NCBI GenBank assembly: GCA_965228005.1
Contig: CBDDGV010000001.1
Location: 1,302,001 to 1,366,000, forward strand
Length of the DNA stretch: 64,000 nt
Origin: JBCCXZ01 sp965228005
Lineage (GTDB): Bacteria; Planctomycetota; Planctomycetia; Pirellulales; Lacipirellulaceae
Direction: 5' to 3'
The translations under genes were made by a program, and so were the position numbers. Under the pieces are notes generated by a model. The model was not told the DNA's origin, did not search any database, and saw nothing but the letters and a program-made list of their open reading frames with translations. This document shows, piece after piece, positions 42,185-50,651 of this stretch. The first letter of the stretch is position 1; every line of letters starts with the position of its first letter.

Positions 42185-43483
42185 ATGCCTGCTATGAACC
42201 TGCTCGAAGACCTCCGCTGGCGCGGCGTCGTCCACCAAACTACCGACGACGGGCTCGGGGATTGGCTCGAAGCCGAGCCGCGGACCGTCTACGTCGGCTT
42301 CGACCCCACCGCCGACAGCCTGCACGTCGGCAGCCTCCTGGGGCTGATCACTCTGCGGCGATTCCAGCGAGCCGGGCACCGCCCGATCGCCGTCGTCGGC
42401 GGGGCCACCGGCATGATCGGCGACCCCAGCGGCAAGAGCGCCGAACGGAACCTCCTCTCGAAAGAGCAGCTCCAGGCAAACCTCGACGGCATGGCCGCCC
42501 AGATGCGGCGGTTCCTCGACTTCGACTGCGGTGCCAACTCCGCCCTGCTGCTGAACAACCACGACTGGACCGGCCCCTGGAGCTACCTCGACTTCTTGCG
42601 GGACGTCGGCAAGAACTTCCCCATCAACGTGATGCTCGCCAAGGACTCGGTGAAGAGCCGCCTCGGCCGGCTAGAAGATGAAAAACAATCCGGCGGCATG
42701 AGCTACACCGAGTTCAGCTACATGCTGCTGCAGGCGTACGACTTTGTGCACCTGGCCCGCGAGCACGGCTGCGAGCTGCAGGCCGGAGGCAGCGACCAGT
42801 GGGGCAACATCACCGCCGGCATCGACCTGGCCCGCCGCATGGACGGCCGCCAGCTCTACGGCGTCACCTGGCCGCTGCTGACCAAGAGCGACGGCTCGAA
42901 GATGGGCAAGACCGAGAGCGGAGCCGTTTGGCTCGCCGCAGAGCGGACCAGCCCCTACGAGTTCTACCAGTACTGGATCAACACCGAAGACGCCGACGCC
43001 GGCAAGTGTCTCCGCACGCTCACCGACCTCAGCCGCGAAGAGATCGAGGCGCTCGACGCTGCCCGCGAATCGGAGCCCGGCAAACGCGCCAGTCAACGCC
43101 GGTTGGCCGAGGAGCTCACTCGGCTGACCCACGGCGACGAGGGTCTCGCGGTCGCCGAACGCGCCACCGCTATCTTTTTCGGCGCCGAGATCAGCGACCT
43201 CGACGATAGCCAGCTCGGCGAGATCTTCGCCGACGTGCCGAGCAAGCAGCTCGACAAACAAACGCTCTCTGCGGGGCTGACGCTGATCGACGCCCTCGTC
43301 GAAGCGGGTCTCGCCAAGAGCAAGGGCGACGCCCGGCGGACCGTCCAGCAGGGCGGCGCTTACGTCAACAACCGCCGGGCCGAGGGCATCGAGACCACGC
43401 TCACCGAAGCGCACCTCGCCGGCGAGACCACGATGGTGCTCCGCAGCGGCAAGAAGAAGTACGCCGTGCTGCGGTTCGAGTAG
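42185..43483 (+). CDS. tyrS: Tyrosyl-tRNA synthetase
   Basis: 432 residues from the ATG at 42185 (a second ATG at 42194 is possible; no strong ribosome site before either). Class Ic synthetase charging tRNA-Tyr. The Rossmann core has the HIGH-equivalent HVGS in DPTADSLHVGSLLGL, GDPSGKSAERN follows, and the tyrosine-binding TEFSYMLLQAYDF block and GGSDQWGNITAG are present. The KMSKS loop is KSDGSKMGKTESG. A C-terminal S4-like RNA-binding domain (GGAYVNNRRAEG region) is intact. Full-length by family standards. Confidence 0.95.
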   Translation: MPAMNLLEDLRWRGVVHQTTDDGLGDWLEAEPRTVYVGFDPTADSLHVGSLLGLITLRRFQRAGHRPIAVVGGATGMIGDPSGKSAERNLLSKEQLQANLDGMAAQMRRFLDFDCGANSALLLNNHDWTGPWSYLDFLRDVGKNFPINVMLAKDSVKSRLGRLEDEKQSGGMSYTEFSYMLLQAYDFVHLAREHGCELQAGGSDQWGNITAGIDLARRMDGRQLYGVTWPLLTKSDGSKMGKTESGAVWLAAERTSPYEFYQYWINTEDADAGKCLRTLTDLSREEIEALDAARESEPGKRASQRRLAEELTRLTHGDEGLAVAERATAIFFGAEISDLDDSQLGEIFADVPSKQLDKQTLSAGLTLIDALVEAGLAKSKGDARRTVQQGGAYVNNRRAEGIETTLTEAHLAGETTMVLRSGKKKYAVLRFE

Positions 43484-43489
43484 ACCGGC

Positions 43490-44527
43490 CTAGTCTAGCG
43501 AAACGACTTCACCGTTTTCCCGTGTGGCCAGCGCCCGCCACACGTCGATGTCGATGTCGCCCGAGATCAGGTGCACCGAGGCGTCGGCCATGGCCACGTT
43601 CACGGTGTTGCCGGCGTGGTAGCTCCGCGAGGTGACCGCCGCGTAGGTCGGCGGGTGAGCGGAGAGGTCGGCGGTCGGGTCGTCCGGGTCCCAGCCGCGG
43701 ACACGGTAGTCATTCCAGTCCACGTCGTACCGCTGACCTGACTCTTCGCAGAACGCTTGCGTGTTCGGCGGGAACGCGGCGGTGAACCCGCTCTGGTGCG
43801 TGCGGCCGTCGATCCACTCCGTGTGGCCGGTCTCGCTTTTGAAGCTGCCGCCCAGTGAGCAGAGGTCCGCGGGCTGGTCGACGATCGTCGCCTGGCCCGT
43901 TGCCCCGTCGCGGTAGTACGGCTGCCAGCCCTTCACCTCGGCGAGCATCAGCGTGTTGGAAAGCCCGTCGCTGACCTCCCGGAACGCCGTGCCGCTGTTC
44001 GGGTAGAACAGCCCCAGGCCTCCGCTCTGGTCCGCGGGTTCGTACACCTTCCAGACGCCGCAGTTCACGCCGTAGTTAGTGATGTAGTCCCGAGGCGCCC
44101 CGTTACCGTCGAGCCGCGGCTCGTCCCGGGCCTCGCTGGGGCAGATGAGGGTGTCGATCCGCAGCGACTTCAGCAGCACGCCGCCCTGCGTGAAAACGTC
44201 GTGGTAGTCCTGGTCGAAGTCGAACCCGTCGGCGACCGCCTGCTGTTCCAGGTACGGCAGTACGCGGGACAGGGCGCTCCAGCGGTACTGCTCCTCGCCG
44301 ATCATCAGCTGCGGCGGCAACGCCTTGCGGGTCGACTCGTAGTTGTGCATGGCCAACGCGATCTGCCGGATCTTGTTGCCGCAACTCATCCGCCTTGCGG
44401 ATTCCCGCGCCGCCTGGATCGCCGGCAGCAAGAGTGCGATCAGCACGCCGATGATCGCGATCACGACGAGCAACTCGACCAGCGTAAACGCCCGCTTAAC
44501 TCGCCCGCCGTTCTTTGCCTTGCGCAT
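43490..44527 (-). CDS. DUF1559 prepilin-type protein
   Basis: 345 residues from the ATG at 44527, with AAGGAG upstream. The longer frame to 44626 is rejected. Prepilin motif RAFTLVELLVVIAIIGVLIALLLP is present (split across the helix), then ARRMSCGNKIRQIALAMHNYES of the DUF1559 block. The C-terminal portion ends with SYHAGNTVNVAMADASVHLI, the usual H-x-G-x-N-x-x-M-x-D ending. Pseudopilin-like, probably processed by a prepilin peptidase and placed in the envelope, function unknown. It is convergent with tyrS, only 6 bp apart. Confidence 0.88.
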   Translation of the reverse strand: MRKAKNGGRVKRAFTLVELLVVIAIIGVLIALLLPAIQAARESARRMSCGNKIRQIALAMHNYESTRKALPPQLMIGEEQYRWSALSRVLPYLEQQAVADGFDFDQDYHDVFTQGGVLLKSLRIDTLICPSEARDEPRLDGNGAPRDYITNYGVNCGVWKVYEPADQSGGLGLFYPNSGTAFREVSDGLSNTLMLAEVKGWQPYYRDGATGQATIVDQPADLCSLGGSFKSETGHTEWIDGRTHQSGFTAAFPPNTQAFCEESGQRYDVDWNDYRVRGWDPDDPTADLSAHPPTYAAVTSRSYHAGNTVNVAMADASVHLISGDIDIDVWRALATRENGEVVSLD

Positions 44528-44705
44528 ACCGCTCCTTGCCGTTTGGATCTCTCTTCTAGAGGCTGTTCCGGCCCCGTAACGTCGGCGATGACCGCCCGAT
44601 AAGATGCTATCGAGACTCAATATCAATTTGCCGACCGCCTTATTCTCTGCGATAGCACATTTCTGTCAACCCACCTCAAGCAGCGGGTGGCCCACCCGCA
44701 ACTGC

Positions 44706-45107
44706 CTAGGAGCTAGCTAGAGATAGGCGCCAGTCCGATCCACTCTCTACCGTGAGCCGCAGAACGCCTTGGAGCACTGCCCCGTTGAGCTGGGCGACGG
44801 CCGCCGTCTGGGAGTCCTCGATCCACCTCAGCCCGCCGCCGTCTTCCCGCCGAACATCGCCTCGGCCGTCGCTCAGCGGCCCCTCGTAATCGAGGTACTC
44901 CAAACGGTGATCGGCCAAGACCCGTGCTCGTGCAGTGCCCGCCTCGCCATCGCCCATTTCCCGGCCTAGCGCAGCCGACCAAGCAGCCGGCAGTGTGAGC
45001 AGTTCCCAGGTCCGCAGCACGCCGCCCGCTTCGAGCATCAGGTCCCAGTGGTCCGCACGGTCCGAACCAGCCGGCATCGTGTGTCGGAGCAGCACAAATC
45101 GCTCCAC
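44706..45107 (-). CDS. DNA polymerase ligase N-terminal-like (3'-phosphoesterase-type) protein
   Basis: 133 residues, a free-standing version of the LigD phosphoesterase domain. Conserved pattern RFVLLRHT, then HWDLMLE with His and Asp, TWELLTLP, LADHRLEYLDYEGPLS and GGLRWIED. In NHEJ ligases the domain trims 3' ends; isolated copies in bacteria have unclear roles. No ligase or Ku gene is near. The start ATG at 45107 faces the leuA promoter region on the opposite strand, about 100 bp away from the leader peptide. Confidence 0.82.
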   Translation of the reverse strand: MERFVLLRHTMPAGSDRADHWDLMLEAGGVLRTWELLTLPAAWSAALGREMGDGEAGTARARVLADHRLEYLDYEGPLSDGRGDVRREDGGGLRWIEDSQTAAVAQLNGAVLQGVLRLTVESGSDWRLSLASS

Positions 45108-45146
45108 GCAACACTCCTGGTAGGCGGGCTCCCGGCCCGGTGAACC

Positions 45147-45175
45147 TTGACCCCAACCCCGGGGTCACTTACAAG
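45147..45175 (+). promoter_or_regulatory. Putative promoter of the leuA leader transcript
   Basis: TTGACC (45147-45152) and TACAAG (45170-45175) separated by 17 bp, 29 bp upstream of the leader peptide start. The spacer holds an inverted repeat GACCCC-AACCCC-GGGGTC (45149-45166). Confidence 0.6.
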
Positions 45176-45203
45176 AGCGTACAGAAGCACACTCCCAACC
45201 GCG

Positions 45204-45278
45204 ATGCATTCCGCCATGAACCCCGTGTTAGCCCTACTCCTAGGCCTCTTGCTAAGCCTCGCCGAGGGCGGGCCCTAG
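45204..45278 (+). CDS. Leucine-rich leader peptide of the leuA attenuator
   Basis: 24 residues, ATG at 45204 to TAG at 45276-45278; an internal ATG at 45216 gives a 20-residue version. Leucines are residues 9, 11-13, 15-17 and 19, eight in all. Their codons are TTA, CTA, CTC, CTA, CTC, TTG, CTA, CTC, with no CTG, although CTG is frequent in neighbouring genes of this GC-rich window. The sequence MNPVLALLLGLLLSLAEGGP resembles no domain. The peptide is too short for standard gene calling and lacks an obvious ribosome site. Its role is to place a ribosome on Leu codons: stalling when charged leucyl-tRNA is scarce would favour the downstream antiterminator. It is the same logic as leu leaders of enterobacteria. 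Confidence 0.85.
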   Translation: MHSAMNPVLALLLGLLLSLAEGGP

Positions 45279-45323
45279 GGTGTTCTGCGGAATCGCGAAC
45301 TAGTACACCAAACCCCGGGCCCG
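45237..45323 (+). promoter_or_regulatory. Alternative RNA helices of the leuA attenuator
   Basis: Segment 1 (CCTAGGCC within 45237-45247) can pair with segment 2 (GGCCCTAGG, about 45271-45279). Segment 2 can instead pair with segment 3: CGGGCCC (45269-45275) with GGGCCCG (45317-45323), and GGTGT (45279-45283) with ACACC (45305-45309). Segment 3 overlaps the 5' arm of the terminator, so 2:3 pairing and termination exclude each other. Confidence 0.65.
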
Positions 45324-45341
45324 AAGCCCCGGGGTTTTTTT
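45310..45341 (+). terminator. Intrinsic terminator of the leuA attenuator
   Basis: AAACCCCGGG (45310-45319) pairs with CCCGGGGTTT (45328-45337), 10 bp with an 8-nt loop, followed by a T run 45335-45341. It lies 50 bp before the leuA ATG. Confidence 0.9.
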
Positions 45342-45390
45342 GTGGATCAAACCGTCAACCAGCCGCCCAGCGGCCCAGAGGAAACCGACG

Positions 45391-46989
45391 ATGGCTGAGA
45401 CCAGCCCGCCCCCTCCCGAAAGCGCCGAGCCCGACGCAGACGACCAGCGGCAGATCGTGATCTTCGACACCACCCTCCGCGACGGCGAGCAGTCCCCCGG
45501 CTGCAGCATGAACCTGGGCGAGAAGCTCGAAGTAGCGCAGGCGTTGGTTGAGTTGGGCGTCGACGTGATCGAGGCCGGCTTCCCCATTGCCTCTCCCGGC
45601 GACTTCGAGGCCGTCCGCGAGATCGCCCGCTCGGTCCGCGGCAGCACCATCTGCGGCCTCGCCCGTTGCAACAACCAAGACATCGACCGGGCCGCCGAAG
45701 CGCTCGCCGACGCCCCCGACGCCCGCATCCACGTGTTCCTCGCCACCAGCGCCATCCACCGCGAGTTCAAGCTGCGGATGGACAAGGCGGAGATCATCAA
45801 GCGGGCCATCGCCGGGGTGGAGCGGGCCAAAGCCGCCTGCGACAACATCGAGTTCTCCCCCGAGGACGCCGCCCGCACCGAGGTCGACTTCCTCTGCGAG
45901 GTGGTCGAGGCCGCGATCTCCGCCGGCGCCACCACCGTCAACATCCCGGACACGGTCGGCTACGCCACGCCCTCGCAGTACGGAGGCACGATCAAGACGC
46001 TTGTCGACCGGGTGCCCAACATCGGTCAGGCGGTTATCAGCGTCCACTGCCACGACGACCTCGGGCTGGCGGTCGCCAACAGCCTCGCCGCGGTGGAGAA
46101 CGGCGCGGGGCAGATCGAGTGCACCATCAACGGCATCGGCGAGCGGGCCGGCAACTGCTCGCTCGAAGAAGTCGTCATGGCCATGCGGACCCGCAACGAC
46201 TACTACGACGCCGACACCCGTATCAACACACGCCGGCTCGTGCCCACCAGCCGGCTGGTGACCGGCATCACCGGCATGTTGGTGCAGCGCAACAAGGCGA
46301 TCGTCGGCCGCAACGCCTTCGCCCACGAGGCGGGCATCCACCAAGACGGCATGCTCAAGGAGCGCACCACCTACGAGATCATGAAGCCCGTCGACGTCGG
46401 GTTTGCGGATACCGACCTCGTGCTCGGCAAGCACAGCGGCCGGGCCGCCTTGGCCGACCGTGCCGCCGCGCTCGGCTTCCCGCTCGAGGGCGAACAGCTC
46501 ACCCGCGTTTTCGAACGCTTCAAGGAGTTGGCCGACAAGAAGAAGGAGGTCTACGACGGCGACATCGTCGCCCTCGTCGAAGACCGCTCCGACGACGACA
46601 CCCGCGGCGAGTGGCACTTGAAGACCTACGAGGTGCAGGCCGCCCACGGGCAGGCGCCCACCGCCACGATCACGCTTAGCCGGGACGACGAGTCGCACAC
46701 CGCCACGGTTTCCGCCGGCGATGGCCCGCTCGACGCGCTTTTCCGGGCGATCGAAGACTTGATCGGCAAGAGCGTGGTGGTCCGTGATTTCCGCGTCCAG
46801 AGCGCTACCCGCGGCAAGGACGCCCAGGGCGAGTCGGTCGTCGAGGTCGAGTACCAGGACAGCCTCTACCGCGGCCGGGGCGTCTCGACCGACACGGTCG
46901 AGGCCGGCGTGCGGGCGTTCATCCACGCGCTCAACCGCGTCGAGTCGGGCGCCGGGCAGCCGCTCACCGACCGGCCCGAGAGTGTGTGA
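45391..46989 (+). CDS. leuA: 2-isopropylmalate synthase
   Basis: 532 residues from the ATG at 45391 with AGAGGAAA upstream; the frame to 45340 would run from the terminator. First committed step of leucine synthesis: condenses 2-oxoisovalerate and acetyl-CoA. The catalytic motif is DTTLRDGEQSPG at about 25-36, metal ligands lie in SVHCHDD, and NGIGERAGN follows with HQDGMLKERTTYEIM-type region. The C-terminal regulatory domain (TATVSAGDGPLDALFRAIE, then VEVEYQDSLYRGRGVSTDTVEAGVRAF in pieces) should bind leucine for feedback inhibition. So control is both allosteric and by the leader attenuator. Confidence 0.96.
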   Translation: MAETSPPPPESAEPDADDQRQIVIFDTTLRDGEQSPGCSMNLGEKLEVAQALVELGVDVIEAGFPIASPGDFEAVREIARSVRGSTICGLARCNNQDIDRAAEALADAPDARIHVFLATSAIHREFKLRMDKAEIIKRAIAGVERAKAACDNIEFSPEDAARTEVDFLCEVVEAAISAGATTVNIPDTVGYATPSQYGGTIKTLVDRVPNIGQAVISVHCHDDLGLAVANSLAAVENGAGQIECTINGIGERAGNCSLEEVVMAMRTRNDYYDADTRINTRRLVPTSRLVTGITGMLVQRNKAIVGRNAFAHEAGIHQDGMLKERTTYEIMKPVDVGFADTDLVLGKHSGRAALADRAAALGFPLEGEQLTRVFERFKELADKKKEVYDGDIVALVEDRSDDDTRGEWHLKTYEVQAAHGQAPTATITLSRDDESHTATVSAGDGPLDALFRAIEDLIGKSVVVRDFRVQSATRGKDAQGESVVEVEYQDSLYRGRGVSTDTVEAGVRAFIHALNRVESGAGQPLTDRPESV

Positions 46990-47001
46990 CCAACGGGCCC
47001 G

Positions 47002-47484
47002 CTAGGACACAAACGCAAGCCAGTAGAAGCACCAGCCGGTCACGGCCGTCATCACCATGTCGGCCGCGGCGATCCGGGCCCAACGCCGGTGGAACCGGCT
47101 GTGCTCGGCCGGTATCGGCGGGTTCGGGAAATTCCGCAGCGCACGCACCAGCACGACCGGCCACAGCACCACGGTGGTGATGGCGAACACCAAATGCACC
47201 TGCAGAGCACGCCAGACCGTTGTCGACGCGGAGCCGCCGATCTCTCCGGCTGCGCGGTCCTCCCAGCCGTAGACACGCACGTCGACCTCGAACGCCGCCA
47301 CGGCCACTGCCAGCACAGCGCACAGAACAACCTGCACGTTGCGGTGCAGCACGAAACGCCCGCGGCGGGCCTGCTGCACGCTCCACCACAGCACCGGCAG
47401 CACCGCGAACATGGCCAGGAACACCACGTCGGTCATCAACGAGGCGCGTGTGCCGAGAAAGCCGTCCCAACCTGGGTAGTCCAT
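47002..47484 (-). CDS. Small polytopic membrane protein, DUF420-like
   Basis: 160 residues from the ATG at 47484; the frame to 47565 is a non-homologous leader. Four hydrophobic segments are visible: FLAMFAVLPVLWWSV, VQVVLCAVLAVAVAAF, ALQVHLVFAITTVVLWPVVLV and ADMVMTAVTGWCFYWLAF. Between helices 2 and 4 are His residues, VHLVFAIT and EHSRFHRRWARI. These resemble the His-containing membrane proteins of the DUF420 type, which sometimes accompany cytochrome oxidase. No such oxidase gene is near. The match is moderate. Confidence 0.6.
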   Translation of the reverse strand: MDYPGWDGFLGTRASLMTDVVFLAMFAVLPVLWWSVQQARRGRFVLHRNVQVVLCAVLAVAVAAFEVDVRVYGWEDRAAGEIGGSASTTVWRALQVHLVFAITTVVLWPVVLVRALRNFPNPPIPAEHSRFHRRWARIAAADMVMTAVTGWCFYWLAFVS

Positions 47485-47681
47485 TGCCGATCCGGTTGCT
47501 GCGTCGCGGGGCGTCGAGTGGCTGGGTCGAGGGACTCCTCCCGCGGTTGGACCAACGCGGGCCAACCGCTAGTCTGGCCATCGGCGCCGGGCGCCGTTGA
47601 CGATCACCGAGAAGTTTATCGCTTCGGGATGCGCCGGTCGCAAGGCCCCAAACGAAAGGGAGAAACACAGAAAAAGTGTTA

Positions 47682-47767
47682 GGCCGAGTGGCGGAATTGG
47701 CAGACGCTCTGGACTTAAAATCCAGTGGGGGGTAACCCCCGTGAGGGTTCGAGTCCCTCCTCGGCTA
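47682..47767 (+). tRNA. tRNA-Leu (anticodon TAA)
   Basis: 86 nt with a long variable arm (class II). Acceptor GGCCGAG (47682-47688) pairs with CTCGGCT (47760-47766), discriminator A at 47767, no CCA. The anticodon loop CTTAAAA has TAA at 47716-47718. The variable arm stem is GGGGG/CCCCC. It reads TTA codons, one of the codon types used in the leuA leader peptide 2.4 kb upstream. Confidence 0.95.
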
Positions 47768-47818
47768 CTAACTCGCGGCGTGGGGCAGGCGGAGAGATCG
47801 ACCCCCACAGCGATTCTG

Positions 47819-49411
47819 TTACTCGGAGTCGCCCCCGGCCGGCTCGATAACGATGCACGCCGAGTCCGGGCCGCGAACCTCTTGCAGTTTACGCCTCAGC
47901 GGCTTCACGTCGCCGCCGATAAGCAGCTTCGCAGAGGCGTCGGCCACGGTTGGCTTCACACCCGTTAACTGCGTGATCCCTGCGGCATCTTGCACCCTCA
48001 AGACCGGACCGAGCCGAAGCCACGTCAGGCCGTTCGACTTGAGGTAGCCCCGGTTGGACGCCAGCCGGTTCCCCGCGATGGTCGCGGTGGTCTCCTGCTT
48101 GTAGAGGTCACCCCGATCGGCCCGTTTGTCGTGGTCGTCTAGGCGTCTCTCAGAGACCTCAAAGGCGTAGTCGCCGTTCTGGGCGCACGTGTTGTCGAGC
48201 ACCAACACCCGCTGGCTATTGCGGACCCTCACGCCGGACTTGTTGTTCCCGGCAATCTTGTTGCCCGCGATGAGATTGTCCGAGCTCTCGTAAACCGCAA
48301 CGCCTTGGTTGTTCAGATATACCTGGTTGTCGACCACGACATTACCCGAACAGTCGCGATCGAGCATGATCCCCGACCCGGCGTTGTGGTGCGCCTTGTT
48401 GGCGAAGATGAAGCTGTTGGAAACGCCGCGTGAGCCGATGATGCCGTGCCTCTCGACGGTCCCGGAGGCTTCGTTCCGGGCAATGATCAGGCGTGTCGAG
48501 CGGTCGTGCGGGTCGATGCCGTACTTGATGCAATCGACGTAGCGGTTGCCGACGATCGCCACGTCCCTGGCTTCGTAGGAGTAGAACCCGTAGAAGAGCC
48601 GGCGGAACTCGTTGTCGACCAGGACCCCCGTCGGCCAGTTGTCGCTCACCTCTCCCCGCTCACGCTCCGGTTCGCTGGAAAGGCTGATGCCATAAGAAGT
48701 CGGCGCCGCGTAGCCAAGGTCCTGAAAGACGCTGTTGAGCAACACGGTATGCGAGCGGATGTGCGACGCGAGAAAGGGGCGGAAACGCTTTGGGTCGGGC
48801 AACCGCGTGGGCTCGCCCACTTCCTCGTCCCATGACATAACGAGTGTATCGACCATAAACAACGAGCCGGCGTTGATCAAGAACGCGCCGCAGCCGGTCG
48901 ACAAACGCAACTCGCGCGTCGTCGACCCGTCTACGACGAGGGTTGCGCCGGGTTGAACCAACAGAGGCAGCCGGAGGGTCGCAATACCCTCTGCCAAAAC
49001 CGCGGCTTCGGGGTCGTCCAGCTGCGAGATGACCTCTTCCAGCGAAAGCACTCCCTCGCTCACCGCGATGGCCCGCAGGTCTGGAGTCCCCTGCCGCAGA
49101 ACAAGGTCCTCGCTCCGCTTGGACTGGAGCGACTCCTCGAGAAACCCGTTGCCTCTTGGGTCAATGAGCTTGGCCGCGCCCCCTGTCTGAGTCGGGATGC
49201 TGCTGCGTACCGCCTCGGGCTCGAAGGGAGCAAGATCCGGCAGACGCACTTCGGGAGTGGCCCGGACGCCGTCGCAGGGGACAACGTGGTAGCTCGATCC
49301 TTCGCCCAGCGCGGGGCATCGAACCCCGAGACCCGCCAAGCAGACAATCACTGCTAGGAGGAGGGCACGGCGGGTATGCAAGCAAACGCCGTCGAGATCA
49401 GTCATGGTCAC
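47819..49411 (-). CDS. AlgG-like mannuronan C5-epimerase (beta-helix)
   Basis: 530 residues with an N-terminal signal (RRALLLAVIVCLAGLGV). A right-handed parallel beta-helix fills 200-450. The AlgG catalytic signature DPHDRS occurs at 300-305 in CIKYGIDPHDRSTRLIIARN, with ERHGIIGSRGVSNSFIFANK after it, closely the AlgG pattern. The family epimerises beta-D-mannuronate to alpha-L-guluronate in alginate. In a degradation locus it may pre-treat substrate or be an enzyme of related lyase activity. The start overlaps the upstream PL5 gene by up to 14 bp; an ATG at 49405 is an alternative. Last gene of the operon. Confidence 0.82.
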   Translation of the reverse strand: MTMTDLDGVCLHTRRALLLAVIVCLAGLGVRCPALGEGSSYHVVPCDGVRATPEVRLPDLAPFEPEAVRSSIPTQTGGAAKLIDPRGNGFLEESLQSKRSEDLVLRQGTPDLRAIAVSEGVLSLEEVISQLDDPEAAVLAEGIATLRLPLLVQPGATLVVDGSTTRELRLSTGCGAFLINAGSLFMVDTLVMSWDEEVGEPTRLPDPKRFRPFLASHIRSHTVLLNSVFQDLGYAAPTSYGISLSSEPERERGEVSDNWPTGVLVDNEFRRLFYGFYSYEARDVAIVGNRYVDCIKYGIDPHDRSTRLIIARNEASGTVERHGIIGSRGVSNSFIFANKAHHNAGSGIMLDRDCSGNVVVDNQVYLNNQGVAVYESSDNLIAGNKIAGNNKSGVRVRNSQRVLVLDNTCAQNGDYAFEVSERRLDDHDKRADRGDLYKQETTATIAGNRLASNRGYLKSNGLTWLRLGPVLRVQDAAGITQLTGVKPTVADASAKLLIGGDVKPLRRKLQEVRGPDSACIVIEPAGGDSE

Positions 49412-50645
49412 CGCTCGCGGGGTACACCAACGCGTTGAAGTCCGTCTCCGACCTCCGTTTGGGGATCGATGGCAGCAGCTTCAGCAGCCCCGGGTCGTCG
49501 TACTTCATGGCCCCCAGGTACAGTACCTGTGCCTGACGCGGCGAGATCTCGTAGGGCTTCAACATCGGGTGCGGCCACTCGCGGTCCCCGGCCAGGTACG
49601 GCCTTAGGTACCCCAGGCCCCGGCGGAGCGCCGGGTCGTCTTCCGGGTAGTGCCAGGCATCCAAGCCCACCGCCTCGCCGACCCGCGCCGCGGTGCTCAA
49701 GGCGAGCAGATTGAACACGCTGTAGTGCAATGAAATGGATCGTTTGAGCTCGTGGGGCTGCCTCCCTTGGTCGTCGATCTGCCGCTGGAGCCTCTCCTCC
49801 ATAACCTTGGAAACTATCCGCCTGGCGAGGTCGTCGTCCCCGACGAAGACCGCTATGCGGGCGGTCTGAGCGGCGTGCCACGAGCCGTGGTTGTTGCTCG
49901 CCTGCTCTTCTTCCTGACCGAGATCGCTCTCCAAAAGCCAATCGAGGTAGGCCCGAAACCACTCGACTAACCCTTCACGCTCCTCGGAAGTCATGTAACC
50001 CGTCAGGTGCAACAGCTCTACGCTGTCGAGCACCCGGATGAAGTTGCGCGTGTCGATGATCCCAACGCCCCGCCCCTCCGCCCTGCCGGGGACGGCCTGG
50101 CCGAAACGCAGGTGGGGGTTCATGCGCGTCTCTTCTTCCAGGAACCACACGCGGACCATCTCCGCGGCGTGCGCCGAGCACCGCTCGTCGGACAAGAGAT
50201 GCCCGGCCAGCGTGAGCGCCTCGACGTCGTCCATCAGCATCCCGACGGAGGTGCGGTCGCCCCGCTCCACGAGCAACCGGTTGACGACGCCGTCGCGGCG
50301 GACGTAAGGCAAGCCGTCCTTGGTATCGGGGTTGGGCCACCAGTATCGGCTGAAGCTGAGGTAGTCGTGGAGATCACCGCTCGGCGGGAGTTCGTCCTTG
50401 AAGACCACCGAGTAGGGACCGCGTTGCTTCGCCGCGTCGGTATAGTCTTTGAGCCTTACCAAAGCACGCTGGATCGCATCGGAATCGGCGGCACCTGTGC
50501 GGACCGCCTCGAGGTGGGCCCAATCCCACAGCACAACGGCCGGCTCCGCGGCGTGCAGCTGCGGAGCCGCTATGGCAAGGAATGCCCAGACGAAACGGTG
50601 AGCGTGCGGGCGTTGCGGCTTCTGCGGTCGCGGGTCGCCTGGCAC
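49398..50645 (-). CDS. PL5-type alginate lyase
   Basis: 415 residues, GTG start at 50645 with GGAG 13 bp upstream, 6 bp after the enolase-superfamily stop. A signal segment lies near 18-32 (FVWAFLAIAAPQLHAA). The alginate lyase (PF05426) fold is an alpha/alpha toroid. Motifs are SFSRYWWPNPDTKDG and ASNNHGSWHAAQTA with the catalytic NNHGSW at 251-256, then a family-typical ERSISLHYSVFNLL-like KRSISLHYSVFNLL. Lyases of this type cut polymannuronate by beta elimination at the cell surface or in the periplasm. Substrate is inferred from family and neighbours. Confidence 0.82.
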   Translation of the reverse strand: MPGDPRPQKPQRPHAHRFVWAFLAIAAPQLHAAEPAVVLWDWAHLEAVRTGAADSDAIQRALVRLKDYTDAAKQRGPYSVVFKDELPPSGDLHDYLSFSRYWWPNPDTKDGLPYVRRDGVVNRLLVERGDRTSVGMLMDDVEALTLAGHLLSDERCSAHAAEMVRVWFLEEETRMNPHLRFGQAVPGRAEGRGVGIIDTRNFIRVLDSVELLHLTGYMTSEEREGLVEWFRAYLDWLLESDLGQEEEQASNNHGSWHAAQTARIAVFVGDDDLARRIVSKVMEERLQRQIDDQGRQPHELKRSISLHYSVFNLLALSTAARVGEAVGLDAWHYPEDDPALRRGLGYLRPYLAGDREWPHPMLKPYEISPRQAQVLYLGAMKYDDPGLLKLLPSIPKRRSETDFNALVYPASGDHD

Positions 50646-50651
50646 GGGCGG

